Of a DNA stretch of 27,154 nt, positions 8,735-15,391 are shown one piece after another (position 1 is the stretch's first letter; each line of letters starts with the position of its first letter). Under the pieces are notes generated by a model. That model did no database searches, was not told where the DNA came from, and saw only the letters and a list, made by a program, of their open reading frames with translations. The position numbers were made by a program, and so were the translations under genes. The stretch covers positions 1-27,154 of the IMG/VR virus record IMGVR_UViG_3300005731_000104; one strand, written 5' to 3'. This DNA is from a virus.

Positions 8735-8921
8735 TAGCGACAATCAGTCCAATTCCAGAGCCGAACGCAAAAAACACCAACCAAGCCATGTAATCAGTGA
8801 TGTTGTCAAACAACATCTCTACTGAGTGGGCCCCGGTAATAATGAAGCCAGTTGCGAAGTATCCGCTTTTATCAACAAACCAGTTTTTAAGTGCGTTTAT
8901 TAGCTTATGGATCAGATTCAT
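8652..8921 (-). CDS. Small two-segment membrane protein on the reverse strand (moron candidate)
   Basis: An 89-residue product that runs against the surrounding late genes. It has an amphipathic basic N-terminus (MNLIHKLINALKNWFVDKS), one moderately hydrophobic segment (YFATGFIITGA), a strong transmembrane helix (MAWLVFFAFGSGIGLIVAIIGTFV), then a basic tail (DRSRRKKAS) that fits the positive-inside rule. Such hydrophobicity is unlikely in a random shadow frame. The DNA is less GC-rich than its neighbours (28 of 60 at 8821-8880). No good Shine-Dalgarno lies upstream of ATG 8921, which lowers confidence. A gene inserted between late modules, opposite in direction, is typical of a moron expressed from the prophage, and membrane morons often block superinfection. 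That role is inference. Confidence 0.5.
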   Translation of the reverse strand: MNLIHKLINALKNWFVDKSGYFATGFIITGAHSVEMLFDNITDYMAWLVFFAFGSGIGLIVAIIGTFVDRSRRKKASADLLREYQELTK

Positions 8922-8966
8922 GTGTGCGCCAACGGCGTAATACGTCGTGTTCTACGTGGCTTTTCA

Positions 8967-8995
8967 GGCTAGATCAGTCTCCTAATACCTGTCAA
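8967..8995 (-). promoter_or_regulatory. Possible promoter for the reverse-strand membrane gene
   Basis: A perfect -35 hexamer TTGACA lies on the minus strand (plus-strand 8990-8995), about 70 bases ahead of ATG 8921. The best -10 options 16-18 bases away (TCTAGC, TAGCCT) match only 3 of 6 consensus positions, so this is weak. Confidence 0.25.
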
Positions 8996-9014
8996 CAAAC
9001 CATTCATTAACCAA

Positions 9015-9037
9015 ACCCGCCTTGTGCGGGTTTTTTT
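9015..9037 (+). terminator. Intrinsic terminator before the collagen-like gene
   Basis: Stem CCCGC / GCGGG (9016-9020 with 9026-9030), loop CTTGT and seven T. The T-run is directly followed by ATGCCCGGAG, which contains the GGAG used by the gene starting at 9053. It is nearly identical to the copy at 13,897-13,919. Confidence 0.8.
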
Positions 9038-9052
9038 ATGCCCGGAGTATTG

Positions 9053-9829
9053 ATGGACCCCTACGATTTTGACGCACGCATTACGCCTGCGGGACGACTG
9101 GAAATTGGCTTCGGCGGCAACATTCTGTCGTTGGGGCGCGTGCGGGGCCGGGACGGGCTGGACGGACGCGATGGCAAGGACGGGCGTAATGGCGCGGATG
9201 GGGCCAACGGGCGTGACGGCAAGGACGGCAAGCCCGGCCAACCCGGTGCCCCCGGTAAAGACGGCCAACCCGGCGCCCCCGGAGCGCCTGGCAAGGATGG
9301 GCGGGACGGCAAGAACGGAGCGGACGGGCGCGATGGCGCACCCGGCAAGCACGGGAAACCGGGGCGAAACGGGAAAGACGGTCAGGACGCGCTGCCGCTG
9401 CGCTACGAGTACGACGAAACACAGACCCGGTTCCGCCTGGGGCCGGTGCTCAACGCCGAAGGCAAGCGTCGGAAGTGGTCCGAATGGATGCACCTGGGCT
9501 CCAAACTCATTAAGCCGAGCGGAGCGATTGCCACCGGCCACGGAACGCTGCTCAAAGAGCAGGACATCGTTCGGCTCATCGAAAGGAATACAACCATGAA
9601 TGCGATCGACGGGTACGTCCTATCGGACGAGGAATCGCCGGGCGACGTGGACTACTTCGGCTATCAAAAACCTGACGGCACGGGCTGGTACATCCGCCGA
9701 ATCGACCACACCACCACACCGATCACCCACCGCTTCGCCTCGAAAGTATCAACCGGTGACACCTATGCCGATGGCTGGGCAAACCGCGCCGGCCTGTCTT
9801 ACGTCACCCTTCCGGATGCCTACCTATGA
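9053..9829 (+). CDS. Collagen-like tail fibre protein, possibly fused to a small fibre-associated domain
   Basis: 258 residues from ATG 9053. An ATG at 9038 is also in frame, but it overlaps the terminator T-run end and would place GGAG inside the gene; GGAG at 9043-9046 fits ATG 9053, as in the parallel arrangement at 13,937. Residues 32-112 are 27 uninterrupted Gly-X-Y triplets (RDG, KPG, APG, KDG types), expected to form a triple helix in a trimeric fibre. Before it is a short N-terminal domain (FDARITPAGRLEIGFGG). After it is a globular region with aromatic residues (RKWSEWMHLGSKLI). The last 77 residues (MNAIDGYVLSDEESPGDVDYFGY...) resemble a small protein usually encoded alone near phage fibres. 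Its ATG (9596) has its own AAAGGA, so it may also be made separately. Confidence 0.8.
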   Translation: MDPYDFDARITPAGRLEIGFGGNILSLGRVRGRDGLDGRDGKDGRNGADGANGRDGKDGKPGQPGAPGKDGQPGAPGAPGKDGRDGKNGADGRDGAPGKHGKPGRNGKDGQDALPLRYEYDETQTRFRLGPVLNAEGKRRKWSEWMHLGSKLIKPSGAIATGHGTLLKEQDIVRLIERNTTMNAIDGYVLSDEESPGDVDYFGYQKPDGTGWYIRRIDHTTTPITHRFASKVSTGDTYADGWANRAGLSYVTLPDAYL

Positions 9830-11946
9830 GTGACAATGCTGCCATTCTGAGCTGGCTCCAGAAGATTGACGCCAAGCTCGACCTGATCGACGGGAACACC
9901 GACGAACTGGAACTGAAGGCCGAATCGATCAACCTCAACACGGATGACGTGGAAGGCAAGCTCGACACGATTGCAGGCAATCAGCTCTCTGATAACCACC
10001 AGGTTACGGTGTCGAACCCAACCGCTGACCCTGAGACCGGTCTTGCCAAAGAGGTAACACTTCAGTCTATTGATACGGAATTAGCAGCACAACAGAAGGA
10101 TGCTCTCACCGATACAGAGTTACGTGCTTCGGATGTAGCGATTACATTAGATGGAGAGCAGGTTGCCGTCAGTAATTTCCCTGCTGTGCAGCCTGTCTCT
10201 GACAATGGTGGATCGCTGACAGTAGACAACCCCACCTTGTCGGTGGTAGGTGCTGGTGCTGCTGCAACAGCCCAACGGGTGCATCTATCCTCTGAATCAC
10301 TGGCTGCACTTGAAGATATAAATGTCACTGTTTCATCTGAGATAGAGATTAAGAATGATTCAGGAAACCCAATACCGGTTAGTGGGACTATTTCAGCAAA
10401 CCAGAGTGGTTCGTGGGAAGTGGCACTTGATGCTGCATCACTAGCCGCGCTTGAAACAATTAATGTCGGCAATGAGGTAGAGGTCACACTGAATGGTGAG
10501 GCTGTCACCGTAAATGGCACAGTGTCCGCAAACCAATCAGGTGCTTGGGAGGTATCCCTATCGGCTGCGTCCTTGGCGGCTCTTGAGACAACAACAGTAA
10601 ATCAAGGCACAAGTCCGTGGGTAGTTTCTGGAACAGTTACATCAACACCCTCTGGTACACAGAATGTTGACGTAGTTGGCAACACGATTGGGCTGGCTAC
10701 CAGCGCTAACCAGTTGCCTGATAACCATCAAGTTACTGTCAGCAATCCCATCACGGGTTTTGCGACAGCGGCTAACCAACTGCCCGATAATCACCAAGTC
10801 ACTGTAAGTAATCCAACTGCTGATCCGGAAACAGGGTTAGCCAAAGAGGTAACACTTCAGTCTATTGACACGGAGCTGGCTACTCAGCAGAAAGATGCAT
10901 TAACCGATGCCGAATTGCGTGCATCAGACGTAAACGTATCTCTGGATGGTGAAACCGTTGCAGTTTCAAATCCCTCTTTATCCGTTACTGGAGCAGGCGC
11001 AGGAGCAACAGCACAACGAGTTCAGTTGTCCGACGAGTCTCTTGTTGCTCTAGAAAATATTACTGTCACGATTGACAATGAAGTCGAAGTAAAAAATGAC
11101 GCGGGAAACCCCATACCGGTTTCTGGAACGATTGCGGCTACGCAGTCAGGCGGGTGGGAGGTTTCTCTTGACACAGCCACCCTAGCTTCGCTTGAAACGA
11201 TCAACGTCGGCAACGAGGTTGAAGTCACGCTAAACGGCGAGTCGGTCACAGTCACTGGCACCGTAGCGGCTACGCAGTCTGGGTCGTGGGAGGTTAGCCT
11301 CGATGCGGCTTCTCTGTCTGCGCTGGAAACGGTCACGGTCGAGCAGGGCACAAGTCCCTGGGTGGTAAGCGGCACGGTCACAGCGACGCCGAGTGGCACG
11401 CAGGATGTCAATATCGTCAGCGATGCGGCAGGCCTGGCAACAGCAGCGAACCAGTTACCAGACGGCCACAACGTCACTGTAACGAACCCAACCGCCGACC
11501 CTGAGACTGGCCTTGCCAAAGAGGTAACACTTCAGTCCATTGACACGGAGCTTGCCGCCCAGCAGAAGGACGCCCTGACCGATGCGGAGCTTCGTGCGTC
11601 TGCTGTCGATGTGTCGGATTCTTCTGTTCTGGCTGCGCTGGTCAACCGCTACGGCGGCGGCAAGAGCGCGGCCAGCGCAACGCTGACGAACACCACCGAA
11701 ACCGCCATTCACACACCGGCAGCAGGAAACGCGGTGCGCGTGTACTGGGTGAGCGCCATCAACCGCGACCCGGCGACCAGCTTCCCAGCCGTGACCATCC
11801 GCATCGGTAGCACGGTGATCTACAAGGCCAGCGCCGTGTCGCACTGGGAAAAGTTCGTCGGTGCAGCTGACGAAGCCGTGACCGCGCAACTCAGCACCAG
11901 CGGAACGGTAGACGTAACCATTCACTACGAGGAATTCACCCCATGA
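9826..11946 (+). CDS. Repeat-rich tail fibre/receptor-binding protein
   Basis: A 706-residue protein with a helical N-terminal part (residues 1-50: AAILSWLQKIDAKLDLIDGNTDELELKAESI), which is a likely trimer coil and attachment region. Long beta-rich repeats built from Thr, Val, Ser, Asn and Gly follow (GTVSANQSGSWEV, NVGNEVEVTLNGE, QGTSPWVVSGTV). The C-terminal knob (about 610-706, ATLTNTTETAIHTPAAGNAVRVYWVSAI...HWEKFVGAADEAV...VTIHYEEF) is a domain I associate with phage fibre ends. A 53-residue unit occurs three times. The start overlaps the previous stop as ATGA, implying translational coupling to the collagen-like gene. Codon use changes sharply inside the gene, AT-rich near 10,050-11,100 and GC-rich after about 11,140, so it is a mosaic. 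It is probably a host-range determinant. Confidence 0.75.
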   Translation: MSDNAAILSWLQKIDAKLDLIDGNTDELELKAESINLNTDDVEGKLDTIAGNQLSDNHQVTVSNPTADPETGLAKEVTLQSIDTELAAQQKDALTDTELRASDVAITLDGEQVAVSNFPAVQPVSDNGGSLTVDNPTLSVVGAGAAATAQRVHLSSESLAALEDINVTVSSEIEIKNDSGNPIPVSGTISANQSGSWEVALDAASLAALETINVGNEVEVTLNGEAVTVNGTVSANQSGAWEVSLSAASLAALETTTVNQGTSPWVVSGTVTSTPSGTQNVDVVGNTIGLATSANQLPDNHQVTVSNPITGFATAANQLPDNHQVTVSNPTADPETGLAKEVTLQSIDTELATQQKDALTDAELRASDVNVSLDGETVAVSNPSLSVTGAGAGATAQRVQLSDESLVALENITVTIDNEVEVKNDAGNPIPVSGTIAATQSGGWEVSLDTATLASLETINVGNEVEVTLNGESVTVTGTVAATQSGSWEVSLDAASLSALETVTVEQGTSPWVVSGTVTATPSGTQDVNIVSDAAGLATAANQLPDGHNVTVTNPTADPETGLAKEVTLQSIDTELAAQQKDALTDAELRASAVDVSDSSVLAALVNRYGGGKSAASATLTNTTETAIHTPAAGNAVRVYWVSAINRDPATSFPAVTIRIGSTVIYKASAVSHWEKFVGAADEAVTAQLSTSGTVDVTIHYEEFTP
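9979..10137 (+). repeat. Fibre repeat unit, copy 1 (53 codons)
   Basis: It encodes NQLSDNHQVTVSNPTADPET through ELRASDV, the first of three copies of the same 159-base in-frame unit (others at 10,774 and 11,449). A segment starting aaagaggtaacacttcagtc is almost identical in all three. Confidence 0.85.
10774..10932 (+). repeat. Fibre repeat unit, copy 2 (53 codons)
   Basis: It encodes NQLPDNHQVTVSNPTADPET through ELRASDV. It is preceded by a partial extra copy of its first 12 residues (NQLPDNHQVTVSNP at 10,711-10,752). The codons are largely those of copy 1. Confidence 0.85.
11449..11607 (+). repeat. Fibre repeat unit, copy 3 (53 codons)
   Basis: It encodes NQLPDGHNVTVTNPTADPET through ELRASAV, the same 159-base length as copies 1 and 2. 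It is more GC-rich, with many synonymous changes, but keeps the aaagaggtaacacttcagtc stretch. Confidence 0.85.
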
Positions 11947-12140
11947 CGCAGCAAACGGCACTTGGCCCTGCAGAGGGCGAGCTGCACATCAAGGTCACGC
12001 GGGCAAATGGCCGCGTGGAGCATCACACGGGGTTCATTGTGGCTCCCGACCCCGACACAGACTTGAGCGGATGGGCGATGAACCGCGCCGTTCGCCATTT
12101 ATTGACAACCCAGCAACAAGAACGTGAGAGGTACGCCTAA
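11943..12140 (+). CDS. Small hypothetical late protein
   Basis: A 65-residue protein, not recognised. It is soluble and mixed alpha/beta in appearance (ELHIKVTRANGRVEHHTGFIVAP, then a helical end AMNRAVRHLLTTQQQERERYA). The start overlaps the fibre-gene stop as ATGA, and the stop shares one base with the next start (TAATG), so it is translated as part of the fibre gene chain. It is probably a fibre-associated or assembly protein, judging only from position. Confidence 0.65.
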   Translation: MTQQTALGPAEGELHIKVTRANGRVEHHTGFIVAPDPDTDLSGWAMNRAVRHLLTTQQQERERYA

Positions 12141-12523
12141 TGGGTACAGCAGTATGGGCCGACGATGGCCAAGAGCAAGCGATCGACCTACTTGACCCGG
12201 CCACGCGCTCGGGTGTCAGCGCCAACTATTACATCGCCTGGGGGTCATCAGCGACCGCCGAAGCGGTCACGGACACATCACTCGGCACTGAGAACCCGGA
12301 AAGCCGGGTGTCAGCAACCATTTCCCAGCCCAGCGCAAACACCATCCGGTATGTCGGTGAAATCACCGCAACGGGCAACCGGACGGTGAACGAGGCCGGT
12401 GTGCTGGACGCCACCACCGCTGGCACGCTGATTCTGCGAGGCACGCACGCCACGCTCAACATCGAAACCAGCGACCGGGTGGAATACACCTTTGACCTGA
12501 CGCTGAAAGATTCGAGCGAATAA
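12140..12523 (+). CDS. Hypothetical fibre-associated protein
   Basis: A 127-residue beta-rich protein (GVSANYYIAWGSSATAEAV, SRVSATISQPSANTIRYVGEITATGNRTVNEAGVLDA, RVEYTFDLTLKDSSE). The pattern (YIAWGsG...ns...l..E, then gevt..e.nEaGLfd) resembles a widespread small phage tail-region protein, probably a structural or fibre-adjacent domain with an immunoglobulin-like sandwich. I cannot name the family with certainty. It shares the TAATG junction with the gene before it and is followed 2 bases after its stop by a GTG-start gene. Confidence 0.65.
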   Translation: MGTAVWADDGQEQAIDLLDPATRSGVSANYYIAWGSSATAEAVTDTSLGTENPESRVSATISQPSANTIRYVGEITATGNRTVNEAGVLDATTAGTLILRGTHATLNIETSDRVEYTFDLTLKDSSE

Positions 12524-12525
12524 CC

Positions 12526-12681
12526 GTGGGTGCTTCGGTGACAGTGCGTGTGGAAATCGATGCGGACACGCAGGAAGAACATGACAGCATCAAAGCCGAC
12601 ATTGAGGCCGCTGAGTTCACGGTAACTCTGGAGGACGTGCAGGCAAAGCGCATCGAGGCTGAAAGGGTAATTCAGGTCTAA
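12526..12681 (+). CDS. Small 51-residue hypothetical protein (GTG start)
   Basis: A short gene of 52 codons including the stop, filling the otherwise empty gap between two late genes. It encodes an acidic peptide with a strand-helix pattern (GASVTVRVEIDAD, then HDSIKADIEAAEF, then a helical end QAKRIEAERVIQV). The GTG at 12,526 follows the upstream stop by 2 bases, and the TAA at 12,679 shares its last base with the next ATG (TAATG). This matches the coupling style of its neighbours and supports a real gene. An in-frame GTG at 12,538 is an alternative start. Function unknown. Confidence 0.6.
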   Translation: MGASVTVRVEIDADTQEEHDSIKADIEAAEFTVTLEDVQAKRIEAERVIQV

Positions 12682-13880
12682 TGGCAACGATCGCGCAGAC
12701 GTTCTACCCCGACAACCAGGACCAGGATCAGGCCTGGGGCACGGACATCGACAAGCTGGACGAGTCGGTGGGGGCGCTGGTCAGCACGACGATTGCCTCG
12801 CACCCCAACAGCTCAGGCACGACGCAAATCACGCTAGACCCGTACACCACGCGGAGCACAAGCGGCGACTCGACAAGCTCCTACGGGTGGGCGTTTGATG
12901 AGTCAGGGGCCGAGGGTATCGGGAGCGCAGCAAATAACCGGCGTTTTATCCCGGCGGGAACATGGACGTTCCAGAACCGTGTGCAGATTCCCGCTGGCGG
13001 GGCTGTTACCGGGTCGCACAATGTCACGATCACCTACAAGGTTTATCGGGTCGCGGCCTCGCCATCGTTCGCACGCACGCTGCTGTTTACTGCGACATCC
13101 AGCGAGCAGGGTGGGGGGCTGCTGGGTTCAACGGTGACATTCAGCACGACATCAGCGAGCCAGCCTGAGATTTTGCTGGAACCCGGCGAAACCGTGCATG
13201 TCGGGTATCTGTCGCAAGACCGGCAAGTGGCCGGGCTGCTGGGGGCAACGACTGCCGGGACACTGACTTACCACACTGGGACAGAGGGCGGGGTGAACAT
13301 TTCCGTTCAGGTTCCGTCGCCGGGGGTTCGCACCTTCTACGAGCGTGACCAGGCAGGGAACGGCATCGGCACGTCTGCCCAGCAGCCGAAAGGTATAGCA
13401 AAGGCCGCCACCACATCAACCGGCATCGGCGCCACGGCAATCAGCCGGATCTGGCAGGCGTACCGCGATGCGCAAGCGACCGGGGTCGGATCGGCAAGCG
13501 ACACGAAGGCGCTGACGAAAGACACATTGATCGCTGACGGTGTGGGAACGGGCCTGCGAACGCTGGGCATCACGAAAGACGAAATCATTGCAACTGGCGT
13601 GGGCACCGGCAGCCGGTCAACGCAGGTCAGCAAAGCACCCGCCGCAGCAACTGGGGTGGGCACCCCGGCAGTGGGCCGGACGTGGCAGGCCTATCGCTCG
13701 CTGAGTGCGGATGGTGTGGGCACACCGGCATTCGACCGCATTGTGACATTCGTACGGCAGCTTGACGCCGAAGGCACTGGGACAATCAGCAGTTTCCGCC
13801 TGTGCCTTGACGCCGACGAACTACCCAGTGCTGGCGGCGGCACGACCTACGTCTACCCGCTCAACGTGTTCGACGACTGA
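12681..13880 (+). CDS. Repeat-containing late structural protein
   Basis: A 399-residue protein. Residues about 1-215 form a beta-rich domain (FIPAGTWTFQNRVQIPAGGAVTGSHNVTITYKVYRVA...) with the look of a jelly-roll or carbohydrate-binding-like fold. Residues about 224-377 contain about eight degenerate units of about 20 residues, each with a [AS]xGxGT core (STGIGA, ATGVGS, ADGVGT, ATGVGT and so on), two of them including RxWQAYR. The C-terminus ends with LPSAGGGTTYVYPLNVFDD. The protein probably belongs to the virion surface or tail. It is followed 16 bases after its stop by a hairpin terminator, so it is the last gene of the fibre block. The start is coupled by TAATG. Confidence 0.65.
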   Translation: MATIAQTFYPDNQDQDQAWGTDIDKLDESVGALVSTTIASHPNSSGTTQITLDPYTTRSTSGDSTSSYGWAFDESGAEGIGSAANNRRFIPAGTWTFQNRVQIPAGGAVTGSHNVTITYKVYRVAASPSFARTLLFTATSSEQGGGLLGSTVTFSTTSASQPEILLEPGETVHVGYLSQDRQVAGLLGATTAGTLTYHTGTEGGVNISVQVPSPGVRTFYERDQAGNGIGTSAQQPKGIAKAATTSTGIGATAISRIWQAYRDAQATGVGSASDTKALTKDTLIADGVGTGLRTLGITKDEIIATGVGTGSRSTQVSKAPAAATGVGTPAVGRTWQAYRSLSADGVGTPAFDRIVTFVRQLDAEGTGTISSFRLCLDADELPSAGGGTTYVYPLNVFDD

Positions 13881-13896
13881 TTCCCCAAACGCCCAA

Positions 13897-13919
13897 GCCC
13901 GCCACGAGCGGGTTTTTTT
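13897..13919 (+). terminator. Intrinsic terminator before the endolysin gene
   Basis: Stem CCCGC / GCGGG (13,898-13,902 with 13,908-13,912), loop CACGA and seven T. It is followed by the ribosome binding site of the endolysin gene. It shares 22 consecutive bases, from the right stem arm to GGAG, with the copy at 9026-9047. Confidence 0.85.
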
Positions 13920-13936
13920 ATGCCCGGAGCCACCAC

Positions 13937-14440
13937 ATGCGCGACGTAACCCTGCTGGTCATCCACTGCACCGCCACACCGCCCAGCGCCGACATCGGGC
14001 TGGCCGAGGTGGACGACTGGCACTGGCAGCGCGGCTGGCGCAGCCCCTCGGGCATCCACTGCGGCTATCACTACATCATCCGCCGCGATGGCCGGGTGGA
14101 GCTGGGGCGCCCGGAGCATGAGCAGGGCGCGCACGCCAAACGCTACAACCACAACAGCCTGGCCATTGCGCTGGTGGGCGGGGTCGATGCGAACAACCGG
14201 CCGGAGAACAACTTCACCGGGGCGCAGATGAAAGCCCTGCGGGAGCTGGCCGACCGGATTGCCGAGGACTACCCCGGCATCACTGTGCTCGGGCACCGGG
14301 ATTTGCCCGGCGTGGCCAAGGAGTGCCCCTGCTTCGATGTCAAGTCGTGGTGGGCAGGTGGCGCGTTCAAAGAGCCCGCCGACTTACCCAAGGAGCAGCC
14401 GTGGATACCCGACCCTGTAATTCCCGCGAGCCTGCTGTGA
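13937..14440 (+). CDS. Endolysin: zinc N-acetylmuramoyl-L-alanine amidase, T7-lysozyme type
   Basis: This 167-residue Amidase_2/PGRP-fold enzyme cuts the bond between MurNAc and the stem peptide of peptidoglycan at lysis. The zinc ligands are visible: H10 (VIHCTAT), H120 (GHRDLPG) and C130 (KECPCFDV). K128 and the Tyr of GYHYIIRRDG (Y44 or Y46) match the catalytic Lys and Tyr of T7 lysozyme. There is no signal peptide, so the enzyme needs a holin, which is encoded just downstream. The GGAG at 13,926-13,929 sits 7 bases before the ATG. The stop overlaps the GTG start of the holin gene. The last 30 residues (ADLPKEQPWIPDPVIPASLL) are an uncharacterised tail. Confidence 0.93.
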   Translation: MRDVTLLVIHCTATPPSADIGLAEVDDWHWQRGWRSPSGIHCGYHYIIRRDGRVELGRPEHEQGAHAKRYNHNSLAIALVGGVDANNRPENNFTGAQMKALRELADRIAEDYPGITVLGHRDLPGVAKECPCFDVKSWWAGGAFKEPADLPKEQPWIPDPVIPASLL

Positions 14441-14640
14441 ACGCACCCGACAGCAACCGCCACTGGCGCAACCGGCGCCGGATGGCGTGGATTGCCCTGC
14501 TCGGCGGCATGGCCTACCCGGCCCTGGTGCTGCTGACAGACAACGACGCCATTGCCGGCATCGCCCCGCATTACTACCTCTTTGCCGGGGCGGTGGTGGG
14601 GGCATACATCGGTTTTGCGACGTGGGGTGACAAGCCATGA
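14437..14640 (+). CDS. Holin-like protein, two transmembrane segments (GTG start)
   Basis: 67 residues from GTG 14,437, which overlaps the endolysin stop (GTGA). The N-terminus is charged (NRHWRNRRR). Two hydrophobic segments follow (about 16-33, AWIALLGGMAYPALVLLT; 44-62, HYYLFAGAVVGAYIGFATW), separated by a short acidic loop. This is the size and topology of a class II holin, which forms the inner-membrane lesion that lets the amidase reach the cell wall. The gene order endolysin, holin, Rz, Rz1 supports it. The stop overlaps the next ATG as ATGA. Class and identity are inferred from topology and context. Confidence 0.75.
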   Translation: MNAPDSNRHWRNRRRMAWIALLGGMAYPALVLLTDNDAIAGIAPHYYLFAGAVVGAYIGFATWGDKP

Positions 14641-15002
14641 AATGGCTGCTTGGAAACCCCTACGCCATTGGCGTACTGGTCATGTCTCTGCTCGCCCTGG
14701 TCGGCGGCAATGTCGCCCTGTACTACCGCAGCGAAGCGGCCACCGAACGCGCCGCCAGCGCAACCCGGCAGGCCGAGCAAGCCCAGCACCAGATTGACGA
14801 AATGGGGCAGCGCCTGTTTCGCACGAATCAATCCCTCTCAGCCCGAGAAGCCGCGCTGCAGCAGTTGAGATCACGCTATGAAACCGACTCCCGCGCCTTG
14901 CGCACCGCACCCGATCCCAGCGGTTGCGCTGACTCTCGCGTGCCTCGCCCCATTATCCGCTTGCTCGCTCCTGCCAACGCAGACGGTGACGGTCGTGATT
15001 AG
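14637..15002 (+). CDS. Rz-like i-spanin
   Basis: A 121-residue protein with one N-terminal transmembrane helix (AIGVLVMSLLALVGGNVALYY, about residues 10-30). A long periplasmic Ala/Gln/Arg-rich coiled coil follows (SEAATERAASATRQAEQAQHQIDEMGQRL...), and a Pro/Asp-rich end. This is the Rz inner-membrane spanin design: with Rz1 it bridges and fuses inner and outer membranes, the last step of Gram-negative lysis. The start overlaps the holin stop (ATGA). The o-spanin gene starts inside this one in another frame, the usual nested Rz/Rz1 arrangement. The C-terminus (SGCADSRVPRP) contains one Cys. Confidence 0.85.
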   Translation: MKWLLGNPYAIGVLVMSLLALVGGNVALYYRSEAATERAASATRQAEQAQHQIDEMGQRLFRTNQSLSAREAALQQLRSRYETDSRALRTAPDPSGCADSRVPRPIIRLLAPANADGDGRD

Positions 15003-15153
15003 CCCGCCCGACGCGCTCATCCAGGCCCGGCCCGAGCCAGTCATGCCGGGAGACACCTGGCGCGATGTCGCTGATTACGCGCTCAGACTGAGGGAGTGGG
15101 GCGGGGCGTGCGAGGCGGACAAGTCGGCTCTGCGGGAGTGGGCAGATGAATGA
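14878..15153 (+). CDS. Rz1-like o-spanin lipoprotein, overlapping Rz
   Basis: The 91-residue ORF starts 125 bases before the Rz stop in a different frame. It begins with a signal sequence ending in a lipobox (LSAC, Cys29), after which the mature chain (CSLLPTQTVTVVISPPDAL) is short and Pro-containing, as expected of an outer-membrane-anchored Rz1. The C-terminal half (TWRDVADYALRLREWGGACEADKSALREW) is helical and longer than in typical Rz1. This may be an extra region that binds Rz. Its stop overlaps the start of the next membrane protein gene by 8 bases. Family assignment rests on lipobox, overlap and position. Confidence 0.85.
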   Translation: MKPTPAPCAPHPIPAVALTLACLAPLSACSLLPTQTVTVVISPPDALIQARPEPVMPGDTWRDVADYALRLREWGGACEADKSALREWADE

Positions 15154-15391
15154 AAAAGTCAAGGTCGCCCTGATTTCCGGGGTGTGCGGGTTGCTCGCGG
15201 CGGCGATGCCGTTATGGCTCGCAAAGCGTCAGGCCGAGTCCGACATGCGCGTGATGCTGATTGCCGCACAAGCCGAGCTGCAGGTTCTGCGCAGCAAGAA
15301 CGGGGAGCAGGACCAAGACATCCGCGAGAACCGCAACGACATAGACGTGCTCGAAAAAGGGCAGGCTCGAATCGAGGGCAGACTGCAATGA
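15146..15391 (+). CDS. Small membrane-anchored coiled-coil protein
   Basis: An 81-residue protein with one transmembrane helix near the N-terminus (VALISGVCGLLAAAMPLWLA, about residues 7-26), then a charged coiled coil (AAQAELQVLRSKNGEQDQDIRENRNDIDVLEKGQARIEGRL). It is encoded at the end of the lysis cassette and overlaps Rz1 by 8 bases. The next gene starts within its stop codon (ATGA). It could be an accessory spanin, an antiholin or an unrelated late membrane protein; the sequence does not decide. Confidence 0.7.
   Translation: MNEKVKVALISGVCGLLAAAMPLWLAKRQAESDMRVMLIAAQAELQVLRSKNGEQDQDIRENRNDIDVLEKGQARIEGRLQ

Noticed and set aside
9038-9052. Start of the collagen-like gene at ATG 9038
   Set aside because: It lies next to the terminator T-run and would use no ribosome binding site; GGAG at 9043-9046 fits ATG 9053, as in the parallel cassette at 13,937.
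9979-11607. CRISPR-like or diversity-generating repeats in the fibre gene
   Set aside because: The repeats are in frame, 159 bases long and protein-coding; there is no reverse transcriptase, template repeat or spacer pattern.
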